Assembly (NCBI GenBank): GCA_937902865.1
Contig: CALFNJ010000498.1
Span: forward strand, 1 to 10,188
DNA: 10,188 nucleotides
Direction of reading: 5' to 3'
Source: an uncultured Opitutaceae bacterium
Lineage (GTDB): Bacteria; Verrucomicrobiota; Verrucomicrobiia; Opitutales; Opitutaceae
This document shows, piece after piece, positions 5,796 through 10,188 of the stretch (within the stretch, counting starts at the first letter, position 1; the number at the start of each line of letters is the position of its first letter). The translations under genes were made by a program, and so were the position numbers. The notes beneath the pieces are model-generated. The model worked only from the letters and a program-made list of their open reading frames with translations, did no database searches and was not told where the DNA came from.

Positions 5796-5859
5796 AGCTT
5801 GGTTCGACTAAAAAACGCCTTGGCGGATGGGAGGCGCTCGGTGACGCTGGGGTTTCTCC

Positions 5860-7209
5860 ATGCTTCCTGACCTTCTGCCGATCCAGCCGTTCACGCGTCC
5901 CGTGCGCGGCTCAGCAGCTTTGCCAGGATCGAAGAGCCTGACCAATCGCGCGCTGCTGCTCGCGGTGTTGTGCGATCAGCCCGTCCTGCTGACGGATGCG
6001 CTGTTCAGCGAAGACACGCGGTTGATGGCGGAGGCGCTGCGCCGGATCGGCTTCGGCGTCGCCGCCGACGAAGCCGCCCAGACCCTCGCCGTCTCGAATC
6101 AACGCGCGGCCTTCGCGAGTCGCGAACCCGTCGATCTGTTCGTCGGCCTCGCCGGCACGGCAGCGCGCTTCCTGACGGCGTTGTGCGCCGCGGCTCCGCG
6201 CGGTGTCTACCGGATCGACGGCGTGCCGCAGATGCGGAAGCGCCCGATGGCTGGCCTCATCAGCGCGCTGCGCGCCCTCGGGGCGGACGTCCGCTGCACC
6301 GGAGAGGAAGGCTTTTTCCCGCTCGAGATCCATGCGCGCGGGCTGCTCGGAGGCCCCGTGAGTCTCGACGCGAGCGAGAGCAGCCAGATGCTCTCCGCGC
6401 TGTGCATGGTGGCTCCGTTGGCGCAAAAGGCCGTGGAGATCACGCTCGTCGGTGGCGTCCGCTGGCCGTTCGTGCAGATGACCACGCGACTGATGAAGGA
6501 TTTCGGCCAACCGCCCGTCGAGCGGCGCAAGGGCGACGTCGTGTTCATTCCCGCCGCGGCCCGGTACACCCGGAAAACGGGCGCCTACGCGATCGAATCG
6601 GATGCCACCGCGGCGAGCTACTTCGTCGCCCTGCCCCTGGTGGTCGGCGGCTCCCTCACCCTGCCCGGCCTCCACGGGCTCGGCCAGGGCCTCCAAGGCG
6701 ACACCGCGTTCCTCGAGGTGGCGCAGCGGACGGGCGCGACGGTGGCTCCGGCCGCCGGAGGCCGCGGGATCGAGATCCGCTTCCAGGCGGGTTCGCCGCG
6801 CCCGGGAGTGACCCAGGATTTCTCCAATTTCTCCGATACCTTCCTCACCCTCGCCGCGATCGCGCCGCTGCTCGATGGGCCGACGCGCATCACCGGCATC
6901 GCTCACACCCGCAAGCAGGAGACCGACCGCGTCGCGGGCATGGCGCGAGAACTGAAGAAACTCGGCCAGGACGTGAGAGAGGAGAATGACGCGCTCACGA
7001 TCTCCCCGCGGCCGCTGACGACCGGCGTCGAGATCGAGACCTACCACGATCACCGCTTCGCGATGAGCTTCGGCATCCTCGGCTGCCACGATCTCCTGAA
7101 AAACGGCCGTCCCTGGCTATCGATCAAAGACCCGGGCTGCTGCGCGAAGACCTTTCCCAACTTTTTTGAGTTGCTCGGCGCGCTGCGCGAAAAATCTTCG
7201 GGAAACTGA
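5860..7209 (+). CDS. aroA: 3-phosphoshikimate 1-carboxyvinyltransferase (EPSP synthase)
   Basis: AroA joins shikimate-3-phosphate and phosphoenolpyruvate to EPSP in the shikimate pathway. It has 449 residues from ATG 5860. Substrate-binding motifs are in order: PGSKSLTNRALLLA (22-35), GLAGTAARFLTAL (96-108), RKRPM (126-130), SESSQMLSALCM (172-183), IESDATAASYF (245-255), SNFSDTFLTLAAIAP (322-336), KQETDR (352-357), YHDHRFAM (395-402) and IKDPGCCAKTFPNF (422-435). The catalytic Lys, Asp, Glu and Arg positions are kept. The PEP-site loop differs from the enterobacterial GNAGTAMRPL: Leu, Ala and Phe replace Asn, Met and Pro. A possible GGGAGG at 5829 is too far from the start to act as its ribosome site. 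The stop overlaps the cmk start by one base, so the two are co-transcribed and probably translationally coupled. Confidence 0.97.
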   Translation: MLPDLLPIQPFTRPVRGSAALPGSKSLTNRALLLAVLCDQPVLLTDALFSEDTRLMAEALRRIGFGVAADEAAQTLAVSNQRAAFASREPVDLFVGLAGTAARFLTALCAAAPRGVYRIDGVPQMRKRPMAGLISALRALGADVRCTGEEGFFPLEIHARGLLGGPVSLDASESSQMLSALCMVAPLAQKAVEITLVGGVRWPFVQMTTRLMKDFGQPPVERRKGDVVFIPAAARYTRKTGAYAIESDATAASYFVALPLVVGGSLTLPGLHGLGQGLQGDTAFLEVAQRTGATVAPAAGGRGIEIRFQAGSPRPGVTQDFSNFSDTFLTLAAIAPLLDGPTRITGIAHTRKQETDRVAGMARELKKLGQDVREENDALTISPRPLTTGVEIETYHDHRFAMSFGILGCHDLLKNGRPWLSIKDPGCCAKTFPNFFELLGALREKSSGN

Positions 7210-7880
7210 TGCCTGCCTCCCCCTTCATCATCGTCGCCATCGACGGCGGCGCCGCGTCCGGCAAATCGACTTCGGCGCGCATCCTGAGCGAACGGTTCAA
7301 TCTGCTGCACGTGGACACCGGCTCCTTCTACCGCGCGGTCACCGCGGACCTGCTGCGGCGCGGCGTGGCGCCGGCCGACCTGCCGGCCGTGAAAACGGCG
7401 CTGGCCAGTTTGAAGCTCGGCACCCGGCTGAACGGCCGCAGCGCGCAGATGGAAGTCGACGGGCGCGTCCTCGAGGAGGAAATCCGCAGCCGCGCGGTGA
7501 ATGAAAACGTCTCGCACTTCGCCGCCATCCCCGAACTGCGCACCGCGCTACTCGCGTACCAGCGCGGCCTCGCGGACGTCGCCCGCGACCATCATTTCCG
7601 CGGCCTCGTGATGGAAGGCCGCGACATCGGCTCGGTGATTTTTCCGAACGCCGATTTCCGGTTCTTTCTCCAGGCCGATCCGGCGGAACGCGCGCGGCGC
7701 CGCGCGAGCGAAGGGCAGCAGGATTCGATCGCGGAGCGCGACCGCCTGGATTCGTCGCGCAAGACCTCTCCCCTCACCTGTCCACCCGGCGCCACGTCCT
7801 TGGACACCACGCATCTTACGCTCGACCAGGTGGTCGAGCGCCTCGCCGGCCCGATCGCCGCGCGCCTCGCCGCCGCATGA
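7209..7880 (+). CDS. cmk: Cytidylate kinase (CMP/dCMP kinase)
   Basis: Cmk phosphorylates CMP and dCMP to the diphosphates with ATP, feeding CTP for RNA and for CDP-diacylglycerol synthesis, and dCTP for DNA. It has 223 residues. The P loop is GGAASGKST (13-21), followed by DTGSFYR (36-42), the nucleotide-monophosphate block EGRDIGSVIFP (136-146), and the lid RDRLDSSRKTSPL (177-189). LDTTHLTLDQVVERL forms the terminal helix. The segment between LQADPAERARRR and the RD of the lid is about ten residues shorter than in E. coli Cmk. ATG 7209 shares its A with the aroA stop (TGATG) and the 3' end overlaps plsC by four bases, so it is the middle gene of a tight operon. Confidence 0.96.
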   Translation: MPASPFIIVAIDGGAASGKSTSARILSERFNLLHVDTGSFYRAVTADLLRRGVAPADLPAVKTALASLKLGTRLNGRSAQMEVDGRVLEEEIRSRAVNENVSHFAAIPELRTALLAYQRGLADVARDHHFRGLVMEGRDIGSVIFPNADFRFFLQADPAERARRRASEGQQDSIAERDRLDSSRKTSPLTCPPGATSLDTTHLTLDQVVERLAGPIAARLAAA

Positions 7881-8539
7881 GCGCCACGCTGCCTCAGGCG
7901 GAGATGTCGCCGGTCTACGGCATTTCACACTATCTCGCGGCCTCGGTATACGGCGTCGCTTTTCCCGGCACCGTCGCCGGCCTCGAAAATCTGCCGCGCT
8001 CCGGTGGATTCCTCCTGGCGGCGAATCACGCGAGCCACCTCGACCCGTTCATCGTCGGCAGCGTGATGCCGCGCCAGGTCACGTTTTTCGCCCGCCGGAC
8101 GCTCTGGACGCCCGGCTTTGCCTCGTGGTGGCTGAATGCCGTGGGGGTGATCCCCGTGGACCGCGACGGCGGCTCCGACGTGGGCGCGATCAAGCGCGTG
8201 CTGCAGGCGCTGAAGGAAGAGAAGGTCATCATCATGTTTCCCGAGGGCACGCGTTCGCGCGACGGACAGCTCCAGGACGCGAAACCGGGCGTGGGCCTGT
8301 TCGCCTGCCGCACCCAGGTTCCGGTGGTGCCGGCCCGCATTTTCGGTTCGTTCGAGGCTCTCGGCAAAGGCGGCAAGCTGCCGCGCTTCGGCACCGAGGT
8401 AAGCGTCGTGTACGGCAAGCCGATGGCGGCGGCCGACTACGACGATCCCGCCGCGGGCAAGGAGCGCTATCAAGTCGCAAGCAACCGCATCATGGCGGCC
8501 ATCGCCCGACTCGAGCCACCGCCGACGGCCATCGTGTGA
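7877..8539 (+). CDS. plsC: 1-acyl-sn-glycerol-3-phosphate acyltransferase (PlsC type)
   Basis: PlsC acylates lysophosphatidic acid to phosphatidic acid at the cytoplasmic membrane face. It has 220 residues. Motif I is NHASHLD (50-56, the H-x4-D catalytic pair), motif II is VGVIPVDRDGG (89-99), motif III is FPEGTRSRDG (121-130), and motif IV is VPVVPARIFG (148-157). A hydrophobic stretch near residues 19-32 may associate with the membrane. The start ATGA overlaps the cmk stop, so expression is coupled to aroA and cmk. A cmk-plsC pairing is known in other bacteria; functionally, PlsC product and Cmk-derived CTP meet in CDP-diacylglycerol synthesis. Acyl-CoA versus acyl-ACP use cannot be read from the sequence. 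Confidence 0.93.
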   Translation: MSATLPQAEMSPVYGISHYLAASVYGVAFPGTVAGLENLPRSGGFLLAANHASHLDPFIVGSVMPRQVTFFARRTLWTPGFASWWLNAVGVIPVDRDGGSDVGAIKRVLQALKEEKVIIMFPEGTRSRDGQLQDAKPGVGLFACRTQVPVVPARIFGSFEALGKGGKLPRFGTEVSVVYGKPMAAADYDDPAAGKERYQVASNRIMAAIARLEPPPTAIV

Positions 8540-8600
8540 CGGACCGAGTTGGAGCGGCTCACGCGTGACCGCGAAGGGAACGAAGATTCGATTTCGATCC

Positions 8601-8681
8601 GGTTTCGCACAGAGGACACGGAGAGCACAGAGATCGGAACATTGGCTTTCTCTATGTGCTCTGTGCGCTCTGGGTGAAACC
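8601..8681. repeat. Degenerate inverted repeat, CACAGAGG octamer family, copy 3
   Basis: Arms 8601-8633 and 8649-8681 (33 bases each) match with about eight differences, far more than the copies at 2693 and 5692. Units such as CACAGAGG, ACACGGAG and GCACAGAGA are still visible, and the right flank TGAAACCTTCCGAA matches the outer flank of the first copy. It lies 61 bases after the plsC stop and probably is an old copy or a decayed one. Confidence 0.85.
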
Positions 8682-8707
8682 TTCCGAAATTCCTACCGAG
8701 GAAATCT

Positions 8708-8781
8708 CGATCCGGTTGAATTCAGAAGCCAGGAAGCCAAGAAAAATTCCTGGCTTCCTGGCTTCTGAATTTACCGGATCG
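8708..8781. repeat. Inverted repeat, GAAGCCAG octamer family, copy 2, with outer arms
   Basis: Inner arms 8719-8743 and 8747-8771 (25 bases, three-base loop AAA) have one mismatch (A8740 against C8750) and nearly match the copy at 3685-3737. Outer arms CGATCCGGT (8708-8716) and ACCGGATCG (8773-8781) extend the stem by nine perfect pairs after a small internal bulge. CGATCCGGT occurs again at 8595-8603 just left of the neighbouring octamer hairpin. The element ends 54 bases from the stop of the minus-strand methyltransferase, between convergent genes. Confidence 0.93.
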
Positions 8782-8835
8782 TGCACCCGGCTCACCGGGA
8801 CGGCTCGCCCTACCTCGGAATCGGTTCTTCGTTGC

Positions 8836-9627
8836 TCAGATCTTGCGGAACGAAATCGAGACGAAGGAGGAGTTGCGCGGGAAGCAGCGGATGCCGAGCG
8901 AGAGCTTCGTGATCATCTGTGCGAACAGGCGGGACTTGTATTTCGGCCAGCCGAACAGGCCGAAATCGAAGGCAATGCCCTCGGCCGCGAGGAATTCGAA
9001 GCCGCCGGCCCGGGTGTGCTTCACGACGTCCGCGTAGGTCCATTCCGTGAGGTGCTCGGAGATGTCGAGATGCCAGCCGATGCCGAGCTTGCGCTGCAGC
9101 CGCTGCATCAGCGTGCGGTTGACCGTGGGATAGGTCAGGACGAGACGGCCGCCGGGCTTGAGCGTGCGGTGGAATTCCGCGAGCGCCTTCTTCGGGTCGA
9201 TGAGATGCTCGAGCGTTTCCACCGAGACGATCCGGTCGAAGAAGGCATCGGGAAACGCCAGCGCCTCCACGTTCATCTTCTGGAACTTCAAATTGGGGAT
9301 GCTGCGGTACTCGGGATTGAGCGCGTTGCCCGCGATATCGATCGCATGGACTGTGCCGCAGCGTGGAGCGATCTGGATCGACAGGCCGCCGTCACCGCAG
9401 CCGGCATCGAGGATGACATCCTGCGGTTGCGGCTCCAGGAAGTGGAGCGCCGTGCGATAGCGCGCCTCGTGGTACAGCTTGCTGATGTTGACGCCGTAGA
9501 GGACGCAGCCGCCGCCTTCGTAGCCGCCATGGCTGTATTTTTCCTCGTAGTAGGCCTCCAGCTCCTGGTTATCCTTAAACTCCAGCTTCTCCTTGCCGTG
9601 GATTCCGGTCCATTGGACGTTTTTCAT
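8836..9627 (-). CDS. Class I SAM-dependent methyltransferase, substrate unknown
   Basis: A 263-residue Rossmann-fold methyltransferase. SAM-binding motif I is VILDAGCGDGGLS (residues 71-83), the acidic residue after strand 2 is in HAIDIAG (94-100), and the later motifs are NVEALAFPDAFFDRIVSVET with EHL (119-142) and LKPGGRLVLTYP (156-167). This is the Methyltransf_11/UbiE-like layout. An unusual N-terminal lead-in (about 20-62) contains EAYYEEKYSHGGYEGGG and YHEARYRTALHFL, which is typical of methyltransferases acting on small molecules or sugars. The C-terminal part (about 210-263) is Phe-rich and may shape the substrate pocket. ATG 9627 is chosen because the conserved lead-in begins here; a longer frame upstream would overlap trpS and lacks protein character. 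It follows trpS on the same strand by 49 bases and may share its transcript. The substrate is not known. Confidence 0.88.
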   Translation of the reverse strand: MKNVQWTGIHGKEKLEFKDNQELEAYYEEKYSHGGYEGGGCVLYGVNISKLYHEARYRTALHFLEPQPQDVILDAGCGDGGLSIQIAPRCGTVHAIDIAGNALNPEYRSIPNLKFQKMNVEALAFPDAFFDRIVSVETLEHLIDPKKALAEFHRTLKPGGRLVLTYPTVNRTLMQRLQRKLGIGWHLDISEHLTEWTYADVVKHTRAGGFEFLAAEGIAFDFGLFGWPKYKSRLFAQMITKLSLGIRCFPRNSSFVSISFRKI

Positions 9628-9676
9628 GGCGAAAAATTTGAAAAGAGGAGCGCTGGTCGCGAGAGCGGACGTGCAA

Positions 9677-10188
9677 CTAACGCGAGCCCAGTCCGCTCGC
9701 CTGCCGCGCTCGCTGCAACACCTTGTCGGCAACCGCGCGCGCGCGATCGGCACCCTCGGCCAGCACGCGCTCGACGTAGCCCTGGTCAGCCACGAGCTCC
9801 GCGCGTCGGGCGCGGGCGGCGGCAAAGTAATTCCAGTAGTGCTCGAACAGGCCTTTCTTGAGGTCGCCGTAGCCCAGCCCTCCGGCGCGCAGGCGGTTCT
9901 CGTAATCGGCCGCGACGTCCGCGGGCGCGACCAGGCGGAGCAGTTGAATGGCCAGGTTCTTGTCGGCGTCGGGCTTCGGCTCCTGGGGTGTGCGGCTGTC
10001 CATCACGATGCCCATGATTTTCTTCCGGACGGCCTTCTCCTCACCGAAAAGCTCGATCGTATTGCCGCGGCTCTTGCTCATCTTGCCGCCGTCGAGACCA
10101 GGCACTACGGCGACTTCCTCGCGGATCGCGGGTTCAGGCACCACGAAGGTTTCGGCGTAGGTCTGGTTGAACTTGATCGCCATGTCGC
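9677..10188 (-). CDS. trpS: Tryptophan-tRNA ligase, C-terminal part (cut by window edge)
   Basis: TrpS attaches tryptophan to tRNA-Trp (class I aminoacyl-tRNA synthetase). About 170 C-terminal residues are visible. The first readable part, DMAIKFNQTYAETFVVPEP, is internal to the enzyme: the methionine at 10183 is not the start, because the frame stays open to the edge. GLDGGKMSKSRGNTIELF contains the KMSKS ATP-binding signature. The following region (KAVRKKIMGIVMDSRTPQEP, then the helical DADKNLAIQLLRLVAP and GYGDLKKGLFEHYWNYF) is the usual anticodon-binding C-terminal half. It ends with a TAG stop at 9677. The catalytic HIGH block lies outside. It is the probable upstream partner of the methyltransferase. 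Confidence 0.95.
   Translation of the reverse strand, partial: DMAIKFNQTYAETFVVPEPAIREEVAVVPGLDGGKMSKSRGNTIELFGEEKAVRKKIMGIVMDSRTPQEPKPDADKNLAIQLLRLVAPADVAADYENRLRAGGLGYGDLKKGLFEHYWNYFAAARARRAELVADQGYVERVLAEGADRARAVADKVLQRARQASGLGSR

Noticed and set aside
5911..7089. Minus-strand frame of 392 codons opposite aroA
   Set aside because: A high-GC shadow of aroA, with no recognisable motif.
8540..8835. Insertion sequence remnant between plsC and the methyltransferase
   Set aside because: There are inverted repeats, but no transposase-like reading frame and no clear target duplication; two independent hairpin families explain the DNA.
9628..9825. N-terminal extension of the methyltransferase into trpS
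   Set aside because: It would overlap the end of trpS in another frame and is Arg/Ser-rich without motif.
8656..9861. Plus-strand frame of 401 codons opposite the methyltransferase
   Set aside because: It starts in the repeat region, and its residues are the complement of a convincing SAM methyltransferase.

Overview
The window is GC-rich, gene-dense chromosomal DNA from a free-living bacterium. The combination of a tyrA-aroA-cmk-plsC cluster, a DUF374 acyltransferase, a small protein with a lysine/alanine/proline tail and gaps packed with hairpin micro-repeats fits Verrucomicrobiota, most likely an Opitutaceae-type genome. This placement is inferred from protein character and repeat style, not from a marker gene. 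There are no phage, plasmid, transposase or CRISPR genes.

Layout. 1-33 is the 3' end of a tRNA gene, followed by a hairpin and a GNAT acetyltransferase (99-614, +). A secreted beta-propeller lactonase follows (719-1897, +). Next is a 381-base gap with micro-repeats, then a 130-residue protein with a histone-H1-like tail and a possible CBM20-like domain (2279-2671, +). It converges, across a perfect 40-bp inverted repeat, on a DUF374 lysophospholipid acyltransferase (2805-3548, -). A conserved-looking protein of unknown function follows (3771-4295, +), then a block of tandem micro-repeats and tRNA-Arg(UCU) (4565-4641, +). The central metabolic block is tyrA (4717-5565), a repeat-filled gap, then aroA, cmk and plsC (5860-8539, all +). 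The last three overlap by 1 and 4 bases and must be co-transcribed. After another repeat-rich gap come a class I methyltransferase (8836-9627, -) and the C-terminal half of trpS (9677 to the right edge, -).

How the genes work together. TyrA and AroA are aromatic amino acid enzymes, and TrpS charges tRNA with another aromatic product. Cmk supplies CDP and dCDP, and PlsC makes phosphatidic acid, the precursor that reacts with CTP in phospholipid synthesis. The aroA-cmk pairing is an old and widespread arrangement, but the usual rpsA neighbour is replaced here by plsC.

The most unusual content is in the gaps. Every gap longer than about 100 bases except the short tRNA-tyrA spacer holds at least one array of degenerate 7-, 8- or 9-base units. 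Several unrelated unit sequences share this design, and the 8- and 9-base types are folded into near-perfect hairpins with arms of 16 to 40 bp. None was seen inside a coding region. The same design in sequence-unrelated families is the main observation to follow up.
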